From Plasmopara viticola (lineage: Eukaryota > Oomycota > Peronosporomycetes > Peronosporales > Peronosporaceae), in assembly GCA_001695595.3 (NCBI GenBank), contig MBPM02000039.1, positions 186,001 to 250,000 of the forward strand: a stretch of DNA of 64,000 nucleotides. Reading direction: 5' to 3'. The translations under genes and the position numbers were made by a program. Below the pieces are notes generated by a model, which was not told the origin of the DNA, searched no databases, and was given only the letters and a program-made list of their open reading frames with translations. Shown piece by piece: positions 13,156-23,418 of this stretch; the first letter of the stretch is position 1, and every line of letters begins with the position of its first letter.

Positions 13156-14097
13156 TTATCGCAAGGCCGCGACATGCTTTTCAATACCACGCAACGCGCA
13201 TTTAAAGTGCTTTGAGTTCGACAACATGTGGTTGGCCTTTGGAATCGACAAAAAGGTCTTTGGTTCGGCTGCCGCTGCAAAGAGCTCCTCCCCATTCACG
13301 TATGGGACGTCCGTATCAGCGTCACCATGAATCACCAACAGTGGTGGCAAGCCCGATCCCGACACTGCTTTGAGGATATCCAGCGAGCCGTCAAAGTACT
13401 CGTCAATGTAACGTTTACTCAAGCGCACAAAGAGCTTTTTCGGCGCATTTGCATCCGTCAAAGTCGTCAAGGGGTGGACACCATCGAGTGATAGCTCAAC
13501 GTTCTTAGGCAGCGCACACCCATTTTCCAAGTAAAATTCCTTCCAGCACCAGCCTTGCTGCTCTGCTTGTGCCAACTGCTCTTTCGTAAAATCAAAGTGA
13601 ACCCCCTTGGTCAGGTCCAGCAGACCGGCGATCACCGTAACGGTATCTGCAACCAATTGATTACGCAGTAGAGCGCCCAAAATGGCTCCAGTCGAGAGAC
13701 CGACCGTGTGTAATGTCCCCTTTCCACCTAGTAAATGCGACCGAACGTACTTGCAGACGACGATCATGTCTTCAACCTCCATGGAGATTAATTTGTCGGT
13801 AAATCGCAGCTCAGAGTCCGATCCTGGGACTCCACCGAAATTAAAAGTTACAAAAACCGTGTTCAGACCTTTCTGGTTTACCCAAAACTCGGCCAATTTA
13901 GCAGGCACTCGAGAGGCAAAGTCTACTTTTGTTGGATGCACGCTCATATCTGGAAAACCGTGAAGGTATACCATGGCTGCGTCAAAGATTTCGCAATTAC
14001 ATTCTTCTGATGTGGCTACAATCGCCAACAGCTTTCGACTTAATCCGCTCCGAGTCTCCGCAGCAGGCACCTCGATATACTCGTGACGTAGATGCAT
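13156..14097 (-). CDS. Alpha/beta hydrolase fold protein
   Basis: The protein has 313 residues and is predicted to be a soluble alpha/beta hydrolase. The frame is open further upstream to 14148, but only through a TTG codon. The first ATG, at 14097, gives a sensible start (MHLRHEYIEV). The landmarks are in canonical order: an HGFPD oxyanion-loop motif (His46), a nucleophile elbow GLSTGA with Ser135, an acid candidate in HGDADTDVP (Asp259 or Asp261), and a terminal histidine in KANHML (His290). The complete Ser-Asp-His triad suggests an active esterase, lipase or peptidase-like enzyme; the substrate cannot be told from sequence. There is no signal peptide. It is transcribed divergently from the gene starting at 14245, with only 147 bp between start codons. 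It has no introns. Confidence 0.85.
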   Translation of the reverse strand: MHLRHEYIEVPAAETRSGLSRKLLAIVATSEECNCEIFDAAMVYLHGFPDMSVHPTKVDFASRVPAKLAEFWVNQKGLNTVFVTFNFGGVPGSDSELRFTDKLISMEVEDMIVVCKYVRSHLLGGKGTLHTVGLSTGAILGALLRNQLVADTVTVIAGLLDLTKGVHFDFTKEQLAQAEQQGWCWKEFYLENGCALPKNVELSLDGVHPLTTLTDANAPKKLFVRLSKRYIDEYFDGSLDILKAVSGSGLPPLLVIHGDADTDVPYVNGEELFAAAAEPKTFLSIPKANHMLSNSKHFKCALRGIEKHVAALR

Positions 14098-14244
14098 TGA
14101 TACTTTGGTAAGAACAAAACCAAACAAAATATTTAAAATACTCACCAATTTATATTTTTTTTCTACTCTAGTAAGAATAAAATAAACAAAATATTTACAA
14201 ATATTTACAAATCCATATTAAAATTCTACTTATAATTTGCAGAC
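14098..14244. promoter_or_regulatory. Short AT-rich divergent intergenic region, putative bidirectional promoter
   Basis: The 147 bp between two divergent start codons are strongly AT-rich and contain a direct repeat ATATTTACAA ATATTTACAA near 14190-14210. A TTTGCAG just before 14243 could alternatively be a splice acceptor for an upstream exon of the plus-strand gene, so part of this segment might be intronic. No clear initiator motif was found. Confidence 0.35.
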
Positions 14245-15206
14245 ATGCCTCCAGTGCCTCCAGGACGTCGCGGACAAGACGTCTCTGCGCGAGCTACAGG
14301 CCCTAGCGATACAGTTCCATGCAGCTACTGCATCGGCGTCAGCGTATACACCAAGTAAACTCTTTTAAATTGAATCACCGCACCCCGTCAGCTAATAATC
14401 TCCAAATATTGCAATACTTTAGAGCCATGTGGCGCGATCGCCAGACTCCAGAATGCAGGGGCCTCCAAGTCGATTTTGTTTCGAGTCGTGAACGTCTACA
14501 GAAACTAAGAGAGAAGGCTGGTCAGAGTAAGCTGGGCGATTTTGATTTGGCTGAACGGCTGTTTCTAATATTTTTGTAATGAATCCTCTCTGGTGCAGTT
14601 CACCCGAGAAAGGAAGACTTTACGTATATAGGCGTCGGACTTTCAGCGTACTCGCCAGAGTGGATGGAAGAGGGAAAACATCTGCCTTATGTAAGCGGGC
14701 TTGGCATTATTGCCATCGAAGACAATGATTTTATGAAGCATATTGAAGAGCGTAAGCGTATCAAGCGTGAACTTCAAAAGAGTGCAGGTACCAAGGGAGA
14801 CTTGCAAGACGGAGAAGACGACGATGGTATAATCGAGGAAGACGACGATGACGATCTTTTTGGCTTTGATGATGGAGAAGCGACGGATGACGGACAGGCG
14901 CTTGTAGAGGTCGAAGTGGTGCGTGGCTTGAAGACGCCTCGTGGTCCTGCTGTAGTGCCGGCATCGATCACAATGGAAGAGCTGAAGGATCGGTGTGTGG
15001 AAAAGACCAAGTATTCAATTAACGCTATGTACAGATTCTGGGAACGTCAACTCGATGGATTTAGTGACCGGTACCTGGACTCGTGTCGGCGGTTGACAGA
15101 GCAGATGGAGAAGCAGGTGATGAAAACACCACGTAATTTGACGTGGCTGATACACCGCATTGATGAGTACATGTTTGGAAAAGATGGAGACGATAAAAAA
15201 AAGTGA
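14245..15206 (+). CDS. Unrecognised acidic protein, three exons (273 aa)
   Basis: The model joins 14245-14354, 14423-14526 and 14599-15206. The introns are 68 and 72 nt (GTAAAC...TTTAG and GTAAGC...GTGCAG), and the joined frame is exactly 274 codons, which supports it. The N-terminus is proline/glycine-rich (MPPVPPGRRGQ), followed by a charged helix (SSRERLQKLREKAGQ). A well-ordered segment comes next (PEWMEEGKHLPYVSGLGIIA), then a basic helix (IEERKRIKRELQKS), an Asp/Glu-rich stretch, and a C-terminal helical part ending KKK. I do not recognise the family. The acidic run between basic helices could fit a nuclear or complex-forming protein, but this is only a guess. An alternative is that exon 1 is read in another frame (LQDVADKTSLRELQALAIQ) from an unseen upstream exon, with an acceptor 2-3 nt downstream. 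Confidence 0.6.
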
Positions 15207-15567
15207 TATCGAGGAATTTTGCTCAAACAGCAAGCAATGCTCAAAATGCGAAAAGAAAAAATGATGCACCCATTTTTCTATCCATTCTTTTGGTCCAAAA
15301 GTGTTGCTGTCAATTACATTAAAAACGTGCTCTTTTAGTCTAGAGTGGGAATCATTTGTCCGTTTTACACGTACTATTGAGAGCTCGACAAATATAGACT
15401 AGTGGGCGAGCGTCAGTTTTAATTCTTCGTTTCATCGGATGATTTTCTATTGACGAATGCAATGCCGTCGAACAGTGTTCTAAATGTAGCAGACCCGCTC
15501 ATGAAAGCCACTTTGGCTTCCGCACTTGACTCCCGAGTTAGAACTTTAGTAAGTAAAGCACCTTGCC
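15207..15567. other. Intergenic region between two plus-strand genes
   Basis: No coding sequence is seen. The region should contain the 3' UTR of the 273-aa gene and the promoter of the CBM1 gene. No strong initiator motif was identified. Confidence 0.5.
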
Positions 15568-16527
15568 ATGGTCAAGGTCAATCTCATTCTCAGCGTCGCG
15601 AGCTGCGCTTTGATGAGAAAGGCTTTGAGTGAAGCTGTTGATGCTAGAATTACCGTAAACGACAGTAGCGTCATCGGGGGGGATGAAAGAAGTATCGTTC
15701 CTTCCGTCTTTTCGATCAATGCCAACAGCTCCAATTTAAATGCTACCATTACAACCAACACATCTGTTCCCACCATTGGCCTCCCCACTGTGAATGATGA
15801 CCCAAGGCTTTCGAACATCGACGCTCATGGCGACAGGGATGTCCCTTTGATCGCCATTACTGTCAAAAATGCGCTTTCTGCAGTCGATTCAAGTTGGTCA
15901 GACGACAGCAGCGCAAGCGACGATGGCGTCACTACAGACAGGCTCATTACCACTTCGAAACCTCCCGCTGATGATGATGCGAGCATGTCAATCGACCTCG
16001 ATGCCAACAGTGTGGACACTGATATATTGCCAGCTAGTGACAACACTACAGTTTTCCCCACCGTGTCTGATAATGGAAGTGTGCGAACTGATTTCATTGG
16101 TAGCGATTCGATTGATGTCGGTAGTCGAAGTGCAACAGACGATAGGGATGCTTCGAAGACAGGAACCTCGACATTAATTGTGCCAACGGTACCGCCAGTC
16201 AAAGATGCCCCTAGTCTCATTTCTGGTCAAGTCAAACTAGTTCATGCTTATGATGACTGCGGCGGCTTCAACTTCAATTACACGGTCTACATGCCTACAT
16301 CTTCAAGCACAACTTTGTATACGATGCTTACTTGCGAGCAAGGCTACCGGTGCCAGGAGGTTGAGGATAGCTCTACTTTTCGCTGCAATGAGTGGCCTAG
16401 CCGCTCTCCCGTCTCATTCTACGGCCAGTGTGGTGGTGGTGATTACGACGGCCAGACATTCTGTGCCCCAGGGGCAGTGTGCAAGTACATAAGTGCTAGT
16501 TTCTCGCAATGCCTACCGACTTATTAA
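15568..16527 (+). CDS. Secreted protein with two C-terminal CBM1-like modules
   Basis: The protein has 319 residues and starts MVKVNLILSVASCALM, a likely signal peptide. Residues about 30-220 form a Ser/Thr/Asp-rich, low-complexity spacer with many N-glycosylation-type Asn sites, as expected of an extended extracellular stalk. The C-terminus holds a CBM1-like module with an unusual insertion (CGGFNFNY ... LTCEQGYRCQEV ... FRC) and then a canonical fungal-type CBM1: FYGQCGGGDYDGQTFC, AVCKYISASFSQCLP. The aromatic cellulose-stacking positions are Tyr and Phe in place of the usual Trp and Tyr. Known: CBM1 binds crystalline cellulose, and oomycetes carry it in cell-wall and host-surface proteins such as CBEL. 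Inferred: a cell-wall or cellulose-adhesion protein. The gene at 36157-37059 has the same two-module layout and is a likely paralogue. Confidence 0.85.
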   Translation: MVKVNLILSVASCALMRKALSEAVDARITVNDSSVIGGDERSIVPSVFSINANSSNLNATITTNTSVPTIGLPTVNDDPRLSNIDAHGDRDVPLIAITVKNALSAVDSSWSDDSSASDDGVTTDRLITTSKPPADDDASMSIDLDANSVDTDILPASDNTTVFPTVSDNGSVRTDFIGSDSIDVGSRSATDDRDASKTGTSTLIVPTVPPVKDAPSLISGQVKLVHAYDDCGGFNFNYTVYMPTSSSTTLYTMLTCEQGYRCQEVEDSSTFRCNEWPSRSPVSFYGQCGGGDYDGQTFCAPGAVCKYISASFSQCLPTY

Positions 16528-16810
16528 ACTTGGAAATTTAAAGTTACTTTATCTTAATTGTATTTTACGGCGGTAATATACAATAAAGTGTTTAACCAAA
16601 AATCGATTTGCCGCAAAAGTGGGACTTTTCATATACGTCGCCTCTTTTTCTCCATTAAGGTTGATTCCGTTAAATCATTCTATTTCGAGCATCTGCTATT
16701 GATAGCAGCTTGATAAGAAATGGAAGCTCTTGAACGATTTCGTTTGATGTGACTCAATCATCACTTCTCAACATTCTTGGGCAAATCGACATCCTTTTGG
16801 CGAATCTATC
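16528..16810. other. Intergenic region, 3' UTR and promoter
   Basis: The region is AT-rich, with an AATAAA-type element near 16581 that could serve polyadenylation of the CBM1 gene. The promoter-proximal part contains the initiator-like motif at 16761. Confidence 0.45.
16761..16770 (+). promoter_or_regulatory. Oomycete initiator-like motif (TCACTTCTCA)
   Basis: TCACTTCTCA, followed by ACATTCTT, matches the oomycete initiator consensus TCAYTYY with a CA(A/T)-rich flank. It lies 41 bp before the dioxygenase ATG, a normal 5' UTR length. This is inferred from consensus only. Confidence 0.45.
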
Positions 16811-17908
16811 ATGGTGAAAGCGCTCGCTTACCTCGAACTTGTGACCGTTGCAGCATGCACTTTTTTCCACTCTGTGTACACCCACGAGCAATCGGAAACC
16901 GAGCTTAACAAGGTTTTCGCCGAAACTTCTCAAGCCGCGTTAGCAAAGTGTTTCAAGACCAAATCTAGCCGTTTACTTCAAGAACGCGCTGTAACTCGAC
17001 GTACCGAAGCTGTTGACAAGCTGCGTCAAGACCACTTTCGACGACGACTCGCTGAGGTCACGGCAAGTTTGAACGCGAGCCACAAGTCAAGTCTCACGGG
17101 CATTACAGCCACCACGTCGGCCAGTGTTCTTTTTAGTACGTCCGCTTCTTGCATTGCGCAGCCCGAAGTCACGGAGGGACCGTATTATGTCCGTGGAGAG
17201 TACATTCGGACCGATATGCGAGAGGAGCAGGATGGGATTGTAATGTACATGGACGTCCAGGTGATTGATGTCAACACATGCGATCCGGTCAAGGATATGT
17301 ACATTGATCTATGGCACGCCAACTCCACGGGCGTGTACTCGGGTGTGGTTGTTCAAGGAAATGGAAACAGTGCAGATCAGTCGAATCTTCAAACTACCTT
17401 TTTGCGTGGTGTCACCCCGACCGATAAAGACGGCGTTGCTCAGATGACCTCGATCTTTCCTGGACACTACACTGGACGCACTACGCACGTTCACTTTATA
17501 GGGAATTACGACACCACTGTGCTTCCTAACAACACATATTCGGGTGGGCACGTTTCGCACGTTGGCCAATTCTTCTTTGATCAGGACCTTATTACGCCGG
17601 TCGAGGCAATTGCACCGTACTCGACCAATAAACAGAGCATTACACTCAATTCGAAGGATCAAGTCTATTCATCAGCCAGCGGAGGAGGGTATGATCCTAT
17701 TTTTCAATACTCTCTAGTTGGAGATTCGGTAGAAGACGGTGTGTACGCATGGATCTCGGTTGGAGTCGATATGACAGCCGAACGAAACGTCATGGCACGT
17801 TCCTCTTTAACGGTGACTACCAAAAGCAGTATGGCTTCTCGTAACGCAAATTATGGTGGGCTTACGCTATTAGTGGCGCTTATGGTTTCTGCCTTGCTCT
17901 TCAATTAG
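16811..17908 (+). CDS. Secreted intradiol ring-cleavage dioxygenase-like protein, probably GPI-anchored
   Basis: The protein has 365 residues and no introns. It carries a hydrophobic N-terminus (LAYLELVTVAACTFFHSVYT) that looks like a signal peptide, then a basic pro-region to about residue 110 with several arginine pairs, then the catalytic domain. The intradiol signature is present: EGPYY (Tyr125/126) and GHYTGRTTHVHF with Tyr220, His226 and His228, giving the expected two Tyr and two His ligands of Fe(III). LWHAN at about residues 162-166 is also typical of the family. Known: intradiol dioxygenases open catechol-type aromatic rings between the hydroxyls; extracellular versions exist in fungi and oomycetes. 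The C-terminus has a small-residue region and a hydrophobic tail (GLTLLVALMVSALLF), consistent with a GPI signal. Inferred: surface-held oxidation of plant phenolics. The natural substrate is unknown. Confidence 0.85.
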   Translation: MVKALAYLELVTVAACTFFHSVYTHEQSETELNKVFAETSQAALAKCFKTKSSRLLQERAVTRRTEAVDKLRQDHFRRRLAEVTASLNASHKSSLTGITATTSASVLFSTSASCIAQPEVTEGPYYVRGEYIRTDMREEQDGIVMYMDVQVIDVNTCDPVKDMYIDLWHANSTGVYSGVVVQGNGNSADQSNLQTTFLRGVTPTDKDGVAQMTSIFPGHYTGRTTHVHFIGNYDTTVLPNNTYSGGHVSHVGQFFFDQDLITPVEAIAPYSTNKQSITLNSKDQVYSSASGGGYDPIFQYSLVGDSVEDGVYAWISVGVDMTAERNVMARSSLTVTTKSSMASRNANYGGLTLLVALMVSALLFN

Positions 17909-20900
17909 AGTAATTTTCTCTTATTACGCAACTTTTTTCAGCCTCTAATTCATGTAATTGCAGAAATGCTCATGTTCACAAAAGTGAGGGCTATATGAAC
18001 ACACAACGCGTTAAAGTCGACGCCTTAATAAAAATAATATGAACATGTTGTCTATTTTATAACCTGCCAGTGTTGCATTTTGACGCACATTTTATAGTCC
18101 TGTCTAGAACATTTTCGCTACAATGCTTAGTTTCTATGTTTGTTTGTGGAGTTCTTGTAAGTTATATTTGTGGGTGCTGGTATGCTGGATGCAATTGCCA
18201 TACAATATCGTTTTGTAAGCTGGGTCAGAAGCAAATCGGTACAATTGTGAGTAATTTCCATACTTGCACAGCAATCGTTTAAAGTGTATTTTCATCCATT
18301 TTTCACAGAAAAAGTTCCAGTGCAAGCGGCAAATTATTGGTTACTAAAAAAAGACCTATAAATTACTACTAGCGTGAAATTACTCCTTTTTTAGCATTGT
18401 TAGTGTCACCTAAAGTGGAGCAAAATATAAATGTTTGAGTGGCACGAAAGTTTTGGGTCGGTCCGATTCTTTATATATGTACTCATAAATTAGACAACGC
18501 GATCCAAAACGATTCCAGTGTGCTTGATTACACCAACGATAATTTGACGAGTGAATGATTGAACGAGTACAAAATCTGATATTCGGACGCACCATTCAAT
18601 TAAACCACCTAGGCTGTAAGGAAATTTGTGTATGTTTTGACTGACAACTTAGTCTGCAAATTTCCTTGTTTCCCTTACGTGTTTTTATTCGGGTCTTTGT
18701 ATCTTGAGATGATTTTACTTTCGCTTTCATCATGCTGTGAATTCAATCTTGCTATCAGATTATGAGCAAACGTACCATGGTCTCTGCGCATGCCGGTCCC
18801 CCATTGACAAGCATAGTGGTATTAACGACGCAATGTAGAATAGCTGAATGCGCGAGGTGCCCAGACCAAGTTGATATAGCATGTCGTAAGCCCATAGATA
18901 AGTCCAAGTATCACGGACGTTTTCGCCAGAGTTGAGTATGTCCAGCCTAGATCACTAGAATTGGACTATCAATGATACACCATGTGGCAAACAACTGCGA
19001 GGGAGAGGAAGGTGGACGACGTTGGCGCACTCAGAGACACTGCATGGTGGATCACATAAGTAAGATCGCGTCTTAAAAGCAGCAGCTATATGAAATGGAG
19101 ATGTTTAAAGGCGCAAAGACTTTGTACCGCTGCAATGAGATAACTAGCACTTGCGTAATGTTTACTATTATCGGCACACGATGAATGACAAAAATGTTAT
19201 GTTGCTTTGCGCAGTCTTTGTCTCCCCCTGAGCTTCGAGAAGGATGTGCTAATCTAATGTCCGTTCGATAAAAAGACGCCAAAAAGGGGATTTCATCATT
19301 GGGTAAGGCGGGCTTAATCTTGATATTTAGCCAAGACAGGCTTTCAAAGCTCAAGCTCCGAGTAATAGTATGAAGACATTTTCACAATATTCAAACGTGC
19401 CGCCGAAATACAGCGACTGACTTCCGAAGTGCGCATTGCCCGTCAAGACCATCATATTCGAGCACGTTTAAAGCCGCGACACGATCACGTCCGTAGTCAA
19501 ATTTATTGCATCGCCATCGAACTTGGCGTTGCGTCGACGACCATTGTAACTACATCAATTTTTCATTTTTCATCCTTTTGCTTGGTCCAGCACTTCTTAT
19601 CACGGACCCCACTTTTCCACAGTACTAGATGTCTATATTGCGTTCTTATTAAAGCCCATCGGCCTTAGTTTTGTCCATGATTGTAACACCCCAAAAATCA
19701 TTTTTAAATATTGGCATAGGCACTCAAATTCAGCGTCGATAAAACCAGTACTTTTGAACTCTCCTTATCTTTTTTTCGTCGATGTTGAAATCACCTGTAT
19801 CAATCTTGAAATTTTCAGTTAACCAGGAACTGTTTTTAGCCAAGGCCTATACGTTCACGCCTTCATAAAGAAGTGACCTGCGGAGAGTTTTCGCGGTGCC
19901 CAAAAGCATATGAACGGACAGCTAGGCTACTTTGACTGCATCGATTGGTGCGTCTCTCTCTCATCAGACATGCTGTCCAAAAGGTAAAACCCTCTTACGG
20001 GACGGCGGTAAGATTCGGTGTGCGGGGGTAGACAAGTTACACGGCTCATCGCTTTCTGCATTGATAATTTTGTGGTTTACTTCCTATTTTTCTCTATACT
20101 CGACGCTGAAGACGTCTTTAGCGAAGTGCCCTCAATCGAATTTTCACCCTTGCATTTACCTTAAGCATTTTAGAGTTTGTACGGTCGGACAGAGACAAAA
20201 ATATCATTTGGAGCTTTCCTTCTCGTGACAAAGGTTTTTGACAGCGGTATCACTAACTTATGTTTTTTTTGCTTTATTGCAACTTTGGGGGCCAAATTGA
20301 TATGAGTGTTTACTATAGTACCTGTCACTCTTTCCTTTATTTCCATCACCCGAGAAAGCAATTACTGTGCCCCCTCTCTCCATTTTCATTGACAATGGAC
20401 AAAAGTGACAGCAGATTATCTGGCAAGAGAGAGCGGTAGGCACGCGTTCCCTTCATGGTGAAAAAAAGTCTCTACAAGCCAGCAGCTCTTTGCCGGGCGA
20501 TCCCCTTTGATTTCGCCTCCAACGGCGTGAATGCAGACTTTTTAAAGGCGCAGCTATAGTGACAGAAACATAATGATGTAGAGATAAATCTGAAAGCTAA
20601 CCGAGGTTTAATCGGTCATTGCTCCATGACCTGGCCGCCAAACAGTCTTGTTTGCTGCCTGTTTGGCCATCGTCATAAGTTTAACGACTTATTCATATAA
20701 GTCAAAGACACAATAAATAAATCTACATATTCAGTCGTTATCGAGAAAGACGTGATGGTCCGTAACATTAAGTCGAGCATTTAACATAAAATCTGGCTTT
20801 GCATAAAGAAGCCTAAGCCGAGTGAAATCTCTAGGTGCACATCAGGCGCCTAATCGGTGGTTGTGTCTTGGTACCAGTTCTGCATAGCGAGATCCTTAGA

Positions 20901-22334
20901 GAGATAATAAGAAAGAATAAAGTCATGCGGTAACGAATTTCTTTCCGTACCAAATTTTATAAATTCATATGTGTGTTAAATGACCTGGGTCTCATAGTGT
21001 TGTCGATAGCACATATTAGAATCAGAACTGGCGATGAAAAGCAGTCTTTCTTAAAAAAGATTTTGTACTGTATCCCCGTCATCCTTTGTGCAAAGTGCTG
21101 TGAAACCCCATAACAATGCCTATTGTTCCTTGATCAGACGGGCACATTGATATTGACTATTGCTGTTAACACCCCTCTTCGAACGGCCAGAGTACTCACC
21201 ACGCATCACAAGAGCAAGCTTAGAAGACCACGATATATACCGGTTTGAAAGTTCGACAACGTTTTGGAGAAGCTTGGCACGTACCATACATAATTCAGTG
21301 CAACCAATAGGTGATAGGGTGACGTATGCTCGACAGTGGGTGTATGTGGATTATTAAAACTCTATCCGATGATCGAAAATGCGCTAGAACCTCACAGGAA
21401 TGACATTTTTGCGTCTATTAAAGCCCGCGCGTCCTTTGAGCAATCTACAAAATAGCAGTCTGACGATATACACCAAATATCGTAAAATGGCATTTCGACA
21501 TGGCTGTGCCTCATGCATGACGAGACTTGGCGTTTCTTCTTAATTCTATAAACGCCTGGATTGACCCTTTACTTGTTGTTATACGTATATAAAGCGCATC
21601 AGCTGAAAGCACCATGTCGTTGGATGATGGTTCGGTCGCTTAGAGAGCCCACCTGGCGCCTCGCGCGTCAGTCACCCACGTAAAGTGAAGAAAGTTCAAA
21701 ACCTGAGGTCCATTGCATCCTTCTAACATCAAAACTATAGGTAAGGTTTTGTTGCCAGTTCGCGACTCTAATATTTACAAGCTCAGGTCATAACGGCTGT
21801 CCTGGACGTGGCGATATCCTCAAACCTCAAATCTACAGCTTTGACTTGGCAATGGCAAAGAGAATGCAGTGGTTGGTCGATGGACACAACACAATACGGT
21901 AGAATTCAGGACGGCTGCGACGAAAAGTATGCTAATAAGACGGACTACCACAAAAACACTTGTAACAAAGTCTAAAAAAATTCGTCGATCAGATGAGGCT
22001 TCTGACGACGTTCCAGATCATAACAACCATGCTCTTGATAGCATTTTTGGACCCAAGAGGTTTATTTTGACAATCGTGACGACGTCTTATAAATCGATGA
22101 TGCATCTGATGAGCTCTGCTACGATAGAAGCAACGCTTTAAGCGCTCATGACAATGTCATTCACGACATACGACGTTCCTAAGATGAAACTGATTGAAAC
22201 GCGTCTAAAGGTGCCCAACAGATCAAAAGAGCAGAGTAAATGGTACATACTTGTCTCTATGTTTAAAGCAATTTTCGTTGTTGAGCATTTCATATAACTT
22301 TAAATGCATGCACGGCGTCTAAAGTACTATTATT
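17909..22334. other. AT-rich desert
   Basis: No intact gene was found. Near 19390-19605 a plus-strand frame reads in a protein-like way (IQRLTSEVRIARQDHHIRAR, then LKPRHDHVRSQIYCIAIELG) without a stop for about 65 codons; it may be a gene or transposon fragment, but I do not recognise it. Near 18830-19010 both main minus-strand frames stay open for about 40-60 codons, without a match to any family I know. The rest has only short, motif-free frames. Confidence 0.35.
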
Positions 22335-22760
22335 TTATTCAAAATCCCTAAATACCTTGCCAAAATAGCTACTTCTGAAGGCGGTCGCCTGTTTGATCAT
22401 CATACCAGCTTCGGCGTCATTGCCATTTACCACAACGTGGTACACATTACCTGACGACCACAAATGAAAGTTACTTGGTGGGCAAATACAGTGCAACTCT
22501 TGCACTTGGACATGTACACTCATCGTTTACGTAGATATATTCACTTTCGAGGCGGTGACTACCGAGGACAAACGCCGTGGCCGTTCGTACAAGCTTAAAG
22601 CCGTATTTTGGGGGGAGTCAAAACCTTCCTGGTGCTGATAGCCGAAACTCAAATACGAAAAAAAAATAGCAAAAGCGGTGGCAACAGTGAAAGTCACGGC
22701 GGCAGCAAGCTTTACGAAGCTGATTACGATCTCATAGCCGCCCATTTGTGTCAAAATCAT
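22335..22760 (-). pseudogene. Small membrane/secreted protein ORF interrupted by one in-frame stop
   Basis: Starting at an ATG (22760), the frame runs 77 codons to a TAA at 22527-22529, then continues in the same frame through ACG ATG for another 62 codons to a second stop. The first part starts with a strong hydrophobic segment (VKLAAAVTFTVATAFAIFF), then a polar region with ERPRRLSSV. The second part reads VYHVVVNGNDAEAGMM. The shared frame argues for one ancestral gene of about 140 codons with a single nonsense change. A very short intron around the stop (for example GTGAAT or GTAAAC donors) cannot be excluded. The family is not recognised; the leader and desert location would fit a secreted lineage-specific protein. 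Confidence 0.35.
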
Positions 22761-23418
22761 GTAAATGTCATCACGACAATACGTATGAGTATATATTTAG
22801 GCAAAAACGTAGAACCGCTTTATTTGAAAAAAGGACTGAAGTGAGCTTGAAAGCTCAAAGGATTATTTGCAATGAGTGCTTTGCAAACATCAGCAAAAGC
22901 ATATAAGCAACGCAGTCTGAGACTCGACTTGAGCAATTCACTCTGGAAGCTATTTAGAGGCCTAATTTACCCCCAAAACCCTCTACGCTTAGAGAATTAA
23001 ACATAATTAAGCGAAAATACGAAAAGTACATAAGCTACTTTTTTTGAAAAAGAAAGCCGAGATTGAAGTAGAAGAACGCAACAAACTACAAGGTAATTTA
23101 ATTAAACGTCTCAAGTTGGATGTAAATTAGATCGAGTTGTGGCGCCGGATCTTTGGGGTTCTCTGAGAATCCCACGCTAAAATGTAAGACAGTCTGCTAG
23201 AATATTTGTGCGCTACATGATCGCGAGGCTGACCCATTTTTGACAATAAGCATCGTGACGTATGTTAATTGTATCATTCGATTGATAAATCATTCTAGTA
23301 AATTGTATTTACGGTAGCAAAGCAATAATACCTCTTTGAGCATTGCTCACAGTTATACGTAATTTAAAGATACAATAGTATATTAAAACTACTGATAGTT
23401 ACTTTGCAATCTAGTAAA
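22761..23418. other. Intergenic, no gene seen
   Basis: AT-rich sequence with no frame longer than about 40 useful codons. The right end should include the 3' UTR of the RFL-repeat gene. Confidence 0.45.

Noticed and set aside
14098..14148. N-terminal extension of the alpha/beta hydrolase to 14148
   Set aside because: It depends on a TTG start and adds a hydrophobic run from AT-rich intergenic DNA; the ATG at 14097 is preferred.
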